From positions 67,807,022-67,871,021 of the forward strand of contig CM070877.1 of NCBI GenBank assembly GCA_036365515.1: a stretch of DNA of 64,000 nt, read 5' to 3'. The notes under the pieces are model-generated. The model did no database searches. It was given only the letters and a program-made list of their open reading frames with translations, and was not told the DNA's origin. The position numbers were made by a program, and so were the translations under genes. Source of the stretch: Torymus aiolomorphi. Its lineage: Eukaryota > Arthropoda > Insecta > Hymenoptera > Torymidae. Of the stretch, positions 34,332 to 46,704 are shown piece by piece; position 1 is the first letter of the stretch; the number at the start of each line of letters is the position of its first letter.

Positions 34332-35138
34332 GTAATAAATCCACTGATATTCAATCTTTTTCTGTTAGCAGTACGAAAGAACACTGACATTTCATATGAC
34401 TTTAGATCTAGACAACACTATCGCTACTGTCCTTTTAATACCATACTTATATTTAACTAATAACATATGTAAGTCAGTACTATTCAAATTTTCTAACTTT
34501 GCTTAATATATCTTATTAAAGTGAATTTCAACATATTTTAATTGGGAATGATCGATGAAAAAAAGGTTAGCTATAATAATAAAATTTGAATGGAGTACAT
34601 AAAATTCCTCATAATTTTTACGGTCTATTTTGAATTGTACGCAGAAGCATGTTTAAGGAAATGGAAAAAATTGGACATTAGACGAACTATATTGTATACG
34701 CTAGTTTATTCCATTGTAATGTTAGGCTGAAATAAACTAGCGTATCCAGTATAGTTTGTCTGATGTTCAATTTTTTCTATTTCCTATCTCATAATTTGTA
34801 TGCTTATACTAATCAATTTTTACTAGAACTGTCAGTATAATAAAGATGCAGTAGCATCAGTATCATCAGTAGTAAAGTCCTACAAAATGCCAATGTTCTC
34901 TCATATTACCCCTCGTGTCATGAGCATATAAGACCGAGCTACATATTGAAGCAAAGATTAAATATATCAGTTAAATTAGTACATGACAATAGAAAGCATT
35001 TATATTTATTGCCGATAATTAACATGTATATTTATAAAATAATTTACATCTATATTTATAAAATGATTTCACATATATTAAAGAGTATTGATATGTGAGT
35101 TTCAAGAATTGCAACAAGTCCTTCTGTTTTTTTTTTTG

Positions 35139-35287
35139 CTTTCTCAAACAGGAAGCTTTGTACGGTGAAGAAAATTTTTGAAACAGTAAATGTTCAAAAA
35201 CATGTTTTAAGACTTTTCGCGCTAAAATCCGTTGTTTTTGATAAAAAAAATGTTCGTGTCTGTATGTGAGTGTGCGCGCGCGCGCGC

Positions 35288-35318
<31 letters not shown>

Positions 35319-36275
35319 CTGGCGATAACCTACTTTTTGATTTTACCGATTCTTCTTTTTATAACCAAAAAACGATTTTGAATTTTTCGTTTTTTTGATT
35401 ATTTAATTTGTTTCAGCCAGTATTACTTAATAAACTAAATTTTTATTAGAAAGTCTTTAAATTACCTACAATTTTTTTTTTTTAAATTGAAATTATCTGT
35501 CATTTGTTATTAATTAAAATATGGTTTATATTTCTTTAATTAATATCTCAAGAACTTTTTTATTTTTCCACTCAAAATTTTTACCACTTATTACACTTGT
35601 CGAATACAACGTTGTGTTAAAATTTCAAGAGGTTACGTTGATTTGTTTCCGAGAAAAAAATTATTTTTGAAAAAATGCCCGTTTTCTTTCCTTTACGATA
35701 ACAGGAGCAAAAGTCAATGAATCGTTTTGAAATTTGGCAGAGAATTAGCTTTTTTATATCTAAGGAGTCAGTTCTTTGCCCAAAAAAATCTGACTGTTGT
35801 GACCAAAGATATTTGAGATAAATTTTTTTTTATAAATTTCTTATATTTGCTTTTTTAAAAAGAATATTCGATTGATTGACCCAAAATTTTTACCTCTTAT
35901 TACACTTATCGAGTACAACATTGTATTAAAATTTCAAGAAGTTATGTTGGTTAAAATTTTACTTATTCCAAATTAGCCCCAAAACACAAATATAAAGTTT
36001 TAGAGCAAAATATGCAATAGTTCTATTTAATTTGTACATCATATATAAATAAAATAATGATTGCGTACTAGGGCATATCCCCGAGAAAGTAATTTCAGAT
36101 TTAGTCCCGTGGCAGCGTGTGCTGGGGCAACGATAATAATTGACTTTCAAAATATGAATTTCGTAAAAATTTCATAAAAATATTTCATAAAAATATCGAT
36201 TCTTAAGTATGAAAAAACTACCTCTCTGTTAAATTTCAAAACGATTCATTGTCTTTTGTTAAGATGTATAACTTA
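35139..36275. repeat. spacer with TG/CG microsatellite and small repeats
   Basis: A (GC)n/(GT)n tract lies at about 35266-35318. A ~75 bp block (TATTACACTTGTCGAATACA and variant) is directly repeated near 35585 and 35893. A ~35 bp block with AATGAATCGTTTTGAAATTT near 35717 recurs inverted near 36225. No coding sequence was recognised. Confidence 0.6.
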
Positions 36276-37300
36276 CAAGGAAAGGATACTTAGTGTCCGC
36301 CTCCGATTTTCATGAAACTTTGTACATGGGTAGAGTATCCAAAAATATTTGACATGTATTATTTTTTATCGGCGGAAAAACATATCTAGAGGGTGAAAAC
36401 CGCCCTTAAAGTTCACCCCCAAAAACCGTTTTTTTTAATATCTCAAGATGGAATCGGAATTTTTTAATCAAACCAACACCTATTTTTTTCTTATGAAAAG
36501 TCGAGTTTTTCGGCACAGTTTCAATGCTGGAGGTTGCATCCCCTATTTTTTATAAGGGTAAATATGATATTTTCCCTTGTATTTTTGATATAAAAATGTT
36601 TTAATGATCTAAATTTGGTTGAAAATTGTCATGTTATAAAGAAAATTAAAAATTATAGTTGACCTGTTTCGAGGTTTAAAAAAAAAAAAAAATACGCGGA
36701 CGGGGTGAATTACCCCTAATTTAATTAATCACCTTTTTGTTAGTGGCCGTCTTCGATTTTCATGAAATTTTGCAAGTGGTTAGAGTATCGAAAAATATTT
36801 GATACGCGTTTCTTTTTATCTGCGGAGAAAAACATCTAGGGGTGAAAACCGCCTTTAAAGTTCACCCCCAAAAACCGTTTTGTTTAATATCTCGAGATGG
36901 AGTCGCAATTTTTTAATGAAACCAACGCCTATATGTTTCTCATAAAATGTCGAGTATTTTGGCGCAGTTTTAATGCTAGGGCGTTGCATTCCTTATTTTT
37001 TATAAGGATAAATGTAATTTTTTCAGACATTATCTTGAAAGAACAAGGTCTTGATAAACCAAATTTGGTTGGAAATTGGTGTGTTTTAAAAAAAATTTTA
37101 AAATTATAGTAAACCTGTTACGGAGTTACAAAAAAAAAAATATGTGTAAGGGGTGAGCTACCCCTAATTTAATTATTTACTTTTCAGTGATTAAGAGAAC
37201 TTAAACAAAACTTTTTTTTATTTTAATTTTGAAGTGCTTATTTTGATTCATATTTACTATTAAAAATGAAATAAATAAAAAGTGTTCTAAATTTGGGTCG
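36276..37300. repeat. left TIR of pogo-like element, tandem duplicated
   Basis: Two direct units start near 36286 and 36741. Each runs through CGATTTTCATGAAA, AAATATTTGA, GGTGAAAACCGCC, AAAGTTCACCCCCAAAAACC and ATATCTCRAGATGGA. The inverted partner at 46705-47369 keeps one full unit and the end of the second. Confidence 0.8.
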
Positions 37301-37501
37301 CTACCCCTATGAATATTATCATTACTAGATTATAAGTGAAAACTTTCTATTAAGAAAGGGGAATTTCCGCGTGAAATAAAAAAATTAATAAATATATTAC
37401 TACATAAATTAATGAATTTGCAAGTTTTATTCAATGTTCAATGTACGTCTGACAATAATGATAACATGTGAAAAATGTTCAAAATATAATATCTTTTTGC
37501 A

Positions 37502-39016
37502 CTATGCACATCGTATGACTGCAATTCCTCTACATATGTCGCAAATTGGTTCCTCTGAAGTATGGAAACAGAAATCTACTGGATTTGCATTGCTTGGAGA
37601 TTTTACCATTAGGTATCCACTTTTATACCATGCATATTTAAAAGCATTTTGGAATCTTGGTGAAGAAAATGAATTATGCCTTAGAGTTTGCAGTTTGATT
37701 ATATTGTTTCTCTCGTGTAAATTAACATCATAATTCATAAGAAATGTTATGTCTGAGAATTTTCTTATAAAGTTTTTCCATAATCGAAAACCATGTACAT
37801 CAAGAGGTTGTATCTGACCAGTTGTGCCTTTTGGTATCGTTTTCAATATAAGATTTGTCTCTTAGATACAGCTTCCTTTACAATGTTTTCACATTGTCCG
37901 GTTCATGAATCTAATAGCAGTACAGATGAATTCCCACTGTGAGTCAAAAATACATTTTGAATCCAAATTTGAAACAGCTCATTGGATAATTTGCTGATGC
38001 TGATGCTTCTAGGTACACATTTTTTGGTCTGAATAAAGTTTCCATTACTCTAGGTCCAAATTGTCCATGAGCCCCTTTCAAAACTATGAATAACGGAGAC
38101 ATGAGCTTTCCCTCTGCTGATATTGTTGGTTGGACGGTATAGCTGTGTGTTGTAGAAGATACCGATTGAACGATGTTTTCCACTGCTTAATCCCCTTATA
38201 AGAAAGCGTGCAACCCCTATGTATCTCTAAATTGAACCCACTCTGATCAGAATTATAAACGTTTTGAGTACCGTGTAATTCAATTAAATTTTTAACGTCG
38301 TTAACAAAATTTTCTTTGAGTTGTTCAACTTCTACTGCCTTCTTTGCAGATGATACAGTAATAAATTTTGTTATTTTTCGTGAAACAATGTGATGTTTTC
38401 TTTTGAATATTTGTATCCATCTATGTGAAACTTTAAACCATGGAATATTTATTTCTGCTTTATTTACGAGAGCTCATCTTTTTATATCAATTTCATGCAG
38501 AGTCATTTTTTATTTTATCGCTTCTTTAACTTGTTTAAGTACATAAGTTGTTATTCCATACAGTATAGCTTTTCTGTCACCCCCTGCTTCAACTTGTAAT
38601 TCCAACCGTCGCAATTGACAATCGGACGTAACTTTTTTATACTTTGACTGTACAGTATTTAAGGATAATAATTGCTTTCTTTTTCCACGTTGCCAATGCT
38701 CTACTGCCTTTTTCTTATATTCAAAGTCAACATCTTCTTGATTCGGTAAACAAGCATGAACCTCTGCATAATCTTTATGTAATTCATTATCTTCTTCAAT
38801 ATCTTGTGGAAGTATATCACTGTACTTTTCCTCGAAGAGTAAAGTATATTCTTCTTCTGTTAGTAAATTGTAATTTACACTATCCTTTATTATATTTTCT
38901 ATAACATGATATAAAGTTATCTCTTGTTCGTTAGCTTCTGATTGCTCAATTTTGATATTGTTAGGATTAAAAATTGTGGATAATGATGATACCATAACCA
39001 GTGGATTAATAGTCAT
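37502..39016 (-). pseudogene. pogo-like (DDE_1 type) transposase, broken
   Basis: Reading downward from 39016: an acidic N-terminal part and a basic stretch (168-codon open piece, 38510-39016); a centromere-protein-B-like DNA-binding segment (WIQIFKRKHHIVSRKITKF, about 38370); the first catalytic region YNSDQSGFNLEI (about 38255); TVQPTISAEGKLMSPLFIVL and ETLFRPKNVY (37944-38183); VLLLDS followed by a TGA stop, then TGQCENIV (about 37900); and TIPKGTTGQIQPLDVHGFR with LWKNF (37502-37846). The three Asp positions (NSDQ, LLLD, QPLD) are all kept. At least three stops and several frame changes disable it. The layout fits Tigger/pogo-type insect transposases. Confidence 0.8.
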
Positions 39017-39019
39017 ATT

Positions 39020-40480
39020 TTTATTTTATTTTTAGGCAATGACGTTTAAGTAACAGCCATAGATTATTAATTTTATAATTATTATTTTACTAAAAATAAT
39101 GCTGTTGTATTTTTATGAACGTCTATTTAACTTACATTTATTGCAGATATTTTATAATTTATCTTCTTTTTTAAAATAAAATCTTGTTTTAGTGAAATGA
39201 AAATATATTATAATTACTACAATATTATACGCACACACAATTTTATTTATTTTATTTGTTTATTATAGGTAAAGAGCATCGTTCACGTTTAATACCGTTA
39301 CAGTCTCACCGTTTCTGAAAAATTTATGATTTTCTCTTTTAAATGTGTGTCAAATTGGAAGAACCTATTCCTGATCAACTGTCTGCTTCGGTATTGATTT
39401 TTATTTCAAAGACACGTAAACTTGATTAGCCCAATTCCTGATCACTTATTTTAACACTTTTTTGAACTTTTTATGTTATGAATAAGCATTAATTTATAAA
39501 TAAAATACTAATTGACTAAACGTACATTTTAGTTTTTTAAACCAAATTGGTTAATTATAAGTTATAGAAATATTGCGTATATTTATCTCAAAAGTAGCCT
39601 TTTGTTTTCAGGAACTTACAATTAGTCCTGATCCGGAACTGGGACCGTGACGATAAATGTACATATGTACACACACGCGCGCATGCATATATGCACACAC
39701 AATTTCATTTATTTTATTTATTTATTGTATTAAATGGCAAGATACTCATTAAAGTAAAAATATTGTACTAGTTTTATTTAAAACAGGTATTGAGGGCATG
39801 TCGAATATAGGGCACGATATTGACCTTTCTAGTGTTTTCAATTTCAAAAATCAATGTAAACATTTATTTGACATAATCTCGATTTCAGATCTCGATTTGT
39901 GTAGAAACAATTTTCAGAAATTTCATTGATCATTTTAGTTATACTATCTATCAGATATTTGGGTTGATAAATCTGATAATTTTTTAGATAATATAGTTAT
40001 TTAAATTTAGAATCATGCCAGTATTCAATATACCCACAATACAAGTCAAACGAAAAATTCATTAATGTATCATGACATGATAATCATGTATATAATAAAC
40101 ATTATAATTTCTATTAGAACAATAGAAACAAAATAAAAAGAAATCGATGTTTATCTAAAATACCTAAGTAGAACTTGTTTTAGCTAATTAAGATATTTTG
40201 AAAAATGAATTTATCTATACTGAATGTATCAGTTAACTTATCAAAACTTTCTTTTAAAATGAAAAAAAAAAAAAAATTCGGGAATTGAAGATTTAATTTG
40301 ATAAAGATATTTATTCATATGAATGATTTTTTAGAAATATTCTTCATATCATGTCATATACATAAATTAAACATTATTAAAATCATTATTTTATCTTACG
40401 TTTTTATATAATAATCCTCCTTACATTATATCACTTCTTTTAATCCAACTACATTAAACTGTAGATATTATTTTAAGATT
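39020..40480. other. AT-rich stretch without recognised genes
   Basis: About 1.4 kb of very AT-rich DNA between the pogo-like pseudogene and the TG microsatellite. It has no domain, no clear repeat structure and only short frames. Confidence 0.5.
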
Positions 40481-40569
40481 TAAATGATTTTACTTTTGTT
40501 AAGAATGTTTTTATTTGTTGGAACATTTCAATACATTCATCTGTTTCCTGTATCCTGGATTCTGATGTA

Positions 40570-40714
<145 letters not shown>

Positions 40715-41107
40715 TGTTTCTTCGTAGAAGGGCTGGTGCAATTTTTCTTCTTGGGATAGTTCGAGGAAAGGTGGCGGTGATGATAAATAATTAATTAAGA
40801 CTGGTGGTGTTTGTTATACTGGCGTTATTTAAATGAACTGGCGATTAGTATTCGAGCGCGTTTATTTAAATGAACTGGCGATTAGTATTCGAGTGTTCTG
40901 GTTAGCGGCCGAAAGGAAACTGGCGATGATTGTTACGCGTGTACAGATCCGCGAGCAGCGACGACTGGAATGTCGCAGAGTGGGGATAGAGCTGAGCTAT
41001 TAATAAAACAGCTCGAGCAGTGTCTATTGTAACTGAGTTGAGTGTAAAAGTATATGTGTGTATATGTAAATAGTCGGTATATGGTGTGTATTTAAGTTCA
41101 CGTTACA
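40715..41107 (-). repeat. 3' LTR of the BEL/Pao element
   Basis: On the minus strand it begins TGTAACG and ends GAAACA, the TG...CA pattern. It matches 43439-43801 closely but carries an extra ~25 bp (a repeated CTGGCGATTAGTATTCGAG block near 40840-40895). Confidence 0.88.
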
Positions 41108-41867
41108 ATTTTGAACGCGTATGAATCGTGAACATTCTGCCCACCTTAATGTCTGGAAGAGACATTAATGAATTCGATTCTACATAATCGGCATTATAAG
41201 AACAATTAAAGCAATTTGTATAACAATTAAGGTTCTTATAGTTCTCTATTATGTAATTCACTGGATGGTCTAGTCTTGTAGCGTAGGCATGGTGGATCGA
41301 TGCAGTGAATACGTTGTCGAATAGATGGTTTCCTATGGGACCAGAGATAATCCATCCAAGGGAGGTGCTCTGCGCTATCGGCGCCATAGCAGTGTGGTCA
41401 TCAGACTTGCGGATTTCGCCGAGCAGGATTTTCGCGTGGACGACCGATCCAAGTATTAGATCGATCTTTCTTGACTCGTCGGTACAGTCGTCCGCGAATC
41501 GGAGTCCTTCCAGATGAGTCCACTCTTCCCTGAATTGCCGATGAGACGGAATGTAATTGGTGACACGAGGTACAATGAGAGCATCGACGGCAATCTGGAC
41601 TTCAGGGTTGCATCGCGACGCGATTTCGAATGTTGCGTACCCCTGAGCGTATGAGGATGTTACTCCACCGACACCAGTGATTGCTACATAAGCTAGTTTT
41701 TTCCGCTGCTGTAAACTCTTGGCTACATGTTTTCTTATCATAGAGCATTGTGCTCCCTGGTCGATCAACGAGCGAATACAATATTTCTTGTCGTCGGGAG
41801 CCACGATGTCAACAAGCGCTGTGGGTAGCAACGCAGGTGCGAACGAAGTCTCATCGCTCACCAACAC
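41103..41867 (-). pseudogene. BEL/Pao aspartyl protease region
   Basis: A 254-codon open piece of the BEL gag-pol polyprotein. The protease active site reads LIDQGAQCSMIRKHV, where BEL enzymes normally have D-S-G or D-T-G; the Q is a substitution at a key position. It continues with the conserved DLILGSVVHAKIL and TSLGWIISGPIG motifs of the region that leads to RT. The frame then ends at the LTR (last residues HTRSKL), so an RT was deleted. It overlaps the zinc-knuckle frame (41858-42277) by 10 bp in a different phase. Confidence 0.85.
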
Positions 41868-43222
41868 GTGGAACGGCTGCGATTTCGTGAGAAGGTCACT
41901 GAAGATGGGTCGGTCGTTGTCGCGAGATCCGCACTTAAACTGTTACCATCTTGATGAAGCGTGATATTGTGTCTACCACTACAAACAAAGCAATTTTTCG
42001 TTGATTTACACGCACTGGTCTTGTGTAAACCTAGGCAGTTTTCACATAACGACTTTGCCTTTACGAATGCTATACGCTCGGGTACATACTTTGTTTTGAA
42101 CGTGGTACATCCGTGGATGTGGTGTTGTCCTTGATACATCGGACATAACAGGGTCGTTACTACAGTATGATGAGCACGAAAAGAATTATCAGGCTTTCGT
42201 TGATAGCGATTATACGATAAGCTGTTTGATGACTGTAACTCCCTTCCGCTTTTCGAAGAATTCGTGGCTGTGAGCATGATGATTCTTCCGTTTAAGAATG
42301 CCCGAAGATTCTCGTAGGTAGCTGGATCTTTCGTAGCGCCTAGAGATGAATCTCACGCTCGACTTGTATTAGTGTCAAGTTGCTCAACAGTAAAGAAAAC
42401 AAAAATATCGCAGGGAATTGGCGTGCGTTTTAGGTTATTCATACCTTCTATGAGATTGGTGGTCGCAATCGCAACTCTCCGAATTTCTTCCACCGATTCT
42501 GAGGAAGCGGACTTCGTCGCATACCATTTCTTCAAATGTGCTCTTACTTGCAGTCGTAGATTTTCGTATGTATTCTTGAGTAGAGCCCAAGCTCGTGAAA
42601 AACTGTCTCCTTCCATGTTCTAGTCCTGAATTAAATGAGCAGCTTCTCCTTCCACATTATTTTTCAAATAATACATGCGATCCACATTAGTGAACCTGGT
42701 ATTTGTAGCGATTTCCGATGTGAAGAGGTCTCGAAACTCTGACCATTTTTCGTATCCTCCAGATAAGCGCGGAAGATTGTTTGTCGGAAGTGTTTTTAAC
42801 GTAATTGTCTGAGAAGCTTGTGACGAGATCGTACCTTTGCTTGCACCTGCGAGTTCCTGGAGGTTATCTGCGATGCTAAGCATGTACGTCAAAGCTTTCA
42901 GATACAGCTGCTCCGTATCTGCATAGGAATCCTTAGTAAAGTAGAGATTTTCTTCTTGCTCTTCAGCGCTGGCTAAGCACTTGAGTAGTTGTAGATGATT
43001 CTCATGGAACTCATTCCGTGACTTCTCTAGACTGGTTATCCTTACATTCATCACTGTACACGTGAAGTTACCTTTATCGAGTTTATCGAGATTGGTGATG
43101 GCATTCCCGATCGACTTGTAAAGCTCTTCTTGGCGTTTGAATAGAACTTCTACTTCGTTTATTTTGAATGCGGTAAATCGCTGCTGCCCACCGTGGTCGA
43201 GTAGTATGCAATAAAGGAACAC
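41858..43222 (-). pseudogene. BEL/Pao gag, broken by two stops
   Basis: Three consecutive open pieces: 42620-43222 (coiled, charged N-terminal part ending LKNNVEGEAAHLIQD and a TAG stop), 42353-42616 (WALLKNTYENLRLQVRAHLK, the conserved capsid-like region) and 41858-42277 (two zinc knuckles, CENCLGLHKTSAC and CFVCSGRHNITLHQ). The order and motifs are those of BEL/Pao Gag, which packages the element RNA. The first two pieces share a frame; the third leads into the protease after a frame change. Confidence 0.85.
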
Positions 43223-43438
43223 TCGCGTGTGTACGAGACACGTCTTTTTATTGCGTTGGTAGTGTTAATTTATCTCCAAGCGATTCGAGAGTGCAATTGG
43301 AAGATAGAAATTTAACACCGCGACACGTCGGCAACTACATGCGTGATGAGCACACCTGGAGACGCCGACTGTTGGCAAATTTTCCATGAAAACCATCCTC
43401 GATCACGCACACGTGATATCCAGTTTGAAGGACCAAAT

Positions 43439-43801
43439 GTTTCTTCGTGGAAGGGCTGGTGCAATTTTTCTTGGGATAGTTCGAGGAAAGGTGGTGGTGG
43501 CGATAAATAATTAATTAAGACTGGTGGTGTTGTTATACTGGCGTTTATTTAAATAAACTGGCGATTAGTATTCGAGCGCGCTGTGTTCTGGTTAGCGGCC
43601 GAAAGGGAACTGGTGATACTTGCACGCGTGTACAGATCCGTGAGCAGCGACAACTGGAATGTCGCAGAGTGGGGATAGAGCTGAGCTATTAATAGAACAG
43701 CTCGAGTAGTGTCTACTGTAACTGAGATGAGTGTAAAAGTGTATGTGTGTACATGTAAATAGTCTGTATGGTGTGTATACATGATTTAAGTTCGCGTTAC
43801 A
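43439..43801 (-). repeat. 5' LTR of the BEL/Pao element
   Basis: Direct copy of 40715-41107 with some substitutions and one ~25 bp length difference. The level of difference shows the insertion is not recent. Confidence 0.88.
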
Positions 43802-44337
43802 ATTTTGAATGCGTATGAATCGTGAATATATATATATATATATACTAGTGGGGCTTCTCCCCCCTGCTCGCTCCGCTCGCCAACCCCTGACGTGTTGAAA
43901 AAATTAACATAATAAAAAATATTTTAAATTATATACTTTTGATAAAAATTACTGTTTCATAAAGTCATAGATAATTTATTATTTTAATAATTTTTACCAT
44001 AAGTAACAAAAAACTACTTTTTTTCATTAGAAAAAATATAGTATTCTGGTATGTTTTTTTCGTAAAATTGTCATTTTTATTTATTTTAAACCATGCTGTT
44101 AATGTAGTTTCACATTTATTTAATTCATTTAATATTTTTTTTTATCAAAAATAATCTTCTGTTGATTTTCTGTATGAATAGATAATCTTATAACTGTATG
44201 ACTTCTACCACACAACGGAAATTGTTACCATGTTGCTTCCATTGGACTTAAATGGACTCAATTTTTTTTTATCAGAATCTAATTTTACAAATACAGTTTC
44301 AATATTACTTAAATCTAAAGGTATCAATATTACTTTA

Positions 44338-45050
44338 ATCAAAATGGCAGATCCAATATGGCGGTTAATAGTTCGAAAAAAGCTTACGTTTATCTCAAAA
44401 TTGGAATACACAGGTTTCGAAGTCGCCGATCATGATTTTGGTAACAAACTTCCGAAATTCAAAAGGGCTGTCAAAAGTTCGAAGGAAGCTTAGATTTTTC
44501 TCAAAATTGGAATACAGAAGTTTCAAGTCGCTCATTACGATTTTGCTATAAGACTTTCGACATTCAAAATGTCGGATCCAATTTGACGGTTAAAAGTTCA
44601 AAGGAAGCTTAGACTTCGCTTAAAGTTTGTATACAGAGGTTTGCGAGGTCGTTGATCAAGATTTATATTTCGAGGTCGCTAATTACAATCTTGCTATAAG
44701 GCTATTCAAATTAAAAATGGTGCATCCAACATGTCCGTTAGAAGATCGAGAAAAGCTCAGATTTTGTTGAAAATTGGTATACAGGGATTTTCGAGGTCGC
44801 TGATCAAGATTTTGCTATTATACTTTCGAAATTCAAAATGGCGGATCCAGTATGTCGGTTAATAGTTCGAAAAAAGCTTAGGTTTTTCTCAAAATTTGAA
44901 TATAGAGGTTTCGAAGTCGCTGATCACGATTTTGCTAACAGACTTCCGAAATTCAAAATGACTGATCCAATATGGCGGTTGAAAGTTGGAAAACAGCTTA
45001 GATTTTGCTCAAATACATATTGTTTTAAAGTTGGAAGGTTCTTTGACTAT
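44338..45050. repeat. ~120 bp tandem repeat array
   Basis: Units start AAAATGGCGGATCCAATATG (variants) near 44341, 44566, 44714, 44835 and 44955, with a truncated unit near 44455. Each contains CTCAAAATTGGAATACAGAG, GTCGCTGATCA and GATTTTGCTA. Copies are diverged 10-20% by eye. Confidence 0.85.
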
Positions 45051-45468
45051 TAACAAAAGCCTTGCCCTAGTGGAATCACCTTTTTGATCACCGTATCCTA
45101 TTTTTATTCTTCTAAAAGTTTTTCCAAAGTTTTTAGAAAGTGGTTGTAGTGCTACTGGCGAAGGACACCACTTGAAATATAAATCCCACGCGTCTATTAA
45201 CAGTACCTCTAGTGTGATGTGGCATGGAAAAAACTGTTTTTTCGTTTCAACTACAATTTTTTTGCTTCCCAATATCAAATTTTACATAATATCGTAATGA
45301 CCTGAATCATAATTGCCAGTAAATAATAAAGTTAATTTAAAATCACTTGAATTGTTTCCAAATGAATGAATATTATTTCAATTATTAAAATGTATTTTTA
45401 TATTACAATTATATATTGCAATATACAATTTCCCTACTCGTCAATACATTTTGATTATACATTTAGGT

Positions 45469-45690
45469 TCTTCTAAAAATTTTTCCAACGAATTGCTTCT
45501 GACTGTACATTTGTATCCTTCTAAAATTTTTTTTCCAAAGGAATTGCTTGTGACTATACATTTGTATTCTTCTAAAAGTTTTCCCAAAGGAATTGCTTCT
45601 GACTATACGATTGTATCCTTCTAAAAGTTTTTCTAAAGGAATTGCTTTTAACTGTACATTTATATCCTTCTAAAAATTTTTCTAACAGGA
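45469..45690. repeat. ~56 bp tandem repeats
   Basis: About four copies of a unit containing CCTTCTAAAAGTTTTTC, CAAAGGAATTGCTTCTGACT and ACATTTGTAT. They sit between the two copies of the ~160 bp direct repeat. Confidence 0.85.
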
Positions 45691-45914
45691 AAAGTGGTTA
45701 TGTAGGGCTGTTGTCGAAAGATGCCACTTTAAATAAAAATCCAACCCGTCCATTAACAGTACCTCCAGATGACGTGGCGTGGAAAAAACTATTTTTTCGT
45801 TTCAACTATAATTTTTTTTCTTCCCAATATTAAATTTTACATAATATTTACGTTTTTAATATTACAAATTTTCTATAAAAACTATGAGAATGTCCTATTT
45901 TATTTCATTGCTTA

Positions 45915-46145
45915 GGGGACATTGAGGGGGGCTAGGAGGGGGCTGAGGTTGGTGCTCGGGGGGGGGGGGGGGGGTGAGGACGTGCTGAGGAGAGGGTGAG
46001 GGGGCGCTGAGGGGGGGAGTCTATCAGAATAACAAGTCACGAAATAACATAAAAAATAACTGAATTTGACGTTATTTTGAGGAGGGGCTGAGGGTGGCGC
46101 TGAGGGGGGAGGAGGGGGCGCTGAGGAGGGGGTGAGGGGGGCTAC
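45915..46145 (+). repeat. G-rich tracts with G-quadruplex potential
   Basis: Two clusters (45915-46020 and 46080-46145) of GGGG runs spaced by GCTGA or GTGA, including 17 consecutive G at 45958-45974. The composition is unlike the AT-rich surroundings. A proline/serine open frame on the minus strand is a by-product. Confidence 0.8.
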
Positions 46146-46704
46146 GTGGTAACATTTCACTATATAATATAGGAAGATACATATATATATATATATATAT
46201 CGTATCTCTATTTATAAATGTATATCTTATATCTATTTATCAATGCTATTTTAACTAATGAATAATTCATGAATGTTGTCGAGAGAAAACCATTTCTAGA
46301 ACCTAGATAGGATTGAAAATATTACAGTGAATTTAATATAATTATATAATTATATTGCATATTTCGGTAAGATTGAAAACTTCGTTTAGAAAAAAAAAAC
46401 TTTAACTTTTATGACTTTAACAGTACAAGCGTTAATACGGGTATAATGCAATTTAAACACTGTAAAAGAAAATGTACCTTTATTAAAAAATTATTTTTAG
46501 ATTAGATCCCTTAAAATTAAATACTAAAAAATATTATCTTGATAATATAAAAAAACATGAATATTTTTAGAGAATTTTTCCCAGGTAAATTCTTTGAATA
46601 TAAACAATTTCATCATTAATTTCATAAACTAAAAAAATAAGCGATAAAAGTTTTCTTGAAAATTTTTATCGCATATACTTATTAAATTTCAGTAGTCATT
46701 CCTG

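Larger units (their letters stand above)
29382..35126. repeat. 5.7 kb palindrome with mirrored MITEs
   Basis: The left arm (29382-31667, minus an insertion at 30648-31353) matches the right arm (33522-35126) in inverted orientation over about 1.6 kb, from CAGAAGGACTT at the outer edge to CTTCTCTGATATC-like sequence at the centre. Outside lie an A-run (29370-29381) and a T-run (35127-35138). Three small hairpin elements occupy mirrored positions in both arms, showing the arms are copies of one pre-assembled cluster. The centre is filled by a hairpin repeat (31669-32140) and a TA-target TIR element (32144-33519). Confidence 0.85.
40715..43801 (-). mobile_element. BEL/Pao retrotransposon, internally deleted
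   Basis: Two direct LTRs (40715-41107 and 43439-43801) flank a 2.3 kb minus-strand interior with gag and an aspartyl protease. The interior begins with TTTGGTCCTTCAAACTGGAT, the usual first internal words of BEL elements. It ends directly after the protease, so reverse transcriptase, RNase H and integrase are all missing. Two stops and a frameshift break the remaining frame. About 25 bp of sequence equivalent to the internal 3' end lies outside the right LTR, suggesting a former tandem element. Confidence 0.88.
43845..46165 (-). mobile_element. Helitron-type 3' end with internal tandem repeats
   Basis: On the minus strand the sequence ends in a GGGGGG-AGAAG-CCCC hairpin, a short spacer and CTAG followed by T (43844-43845), the CTRR-T pattern of Helitron 3' termini. 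Upstream is TTGGCGAGCGGAGCGAGCA. The body holds a ~120 bp tandem array (44338-45050), a ~56 bp array (45469-45690), a ~160 bp direct repeat pair (45140-45295, 45685-45845) and G-rich tracts (45915-46145). No helicase is present. The 5' TC end was not located, so the right limit is approximate. Confidence 0.55.

Noticed and set aside
45912..46160. Proline/serine-rich 82-codon minus-strand frame
   Set aside because: By-product of the G-rich tracts; no domain.
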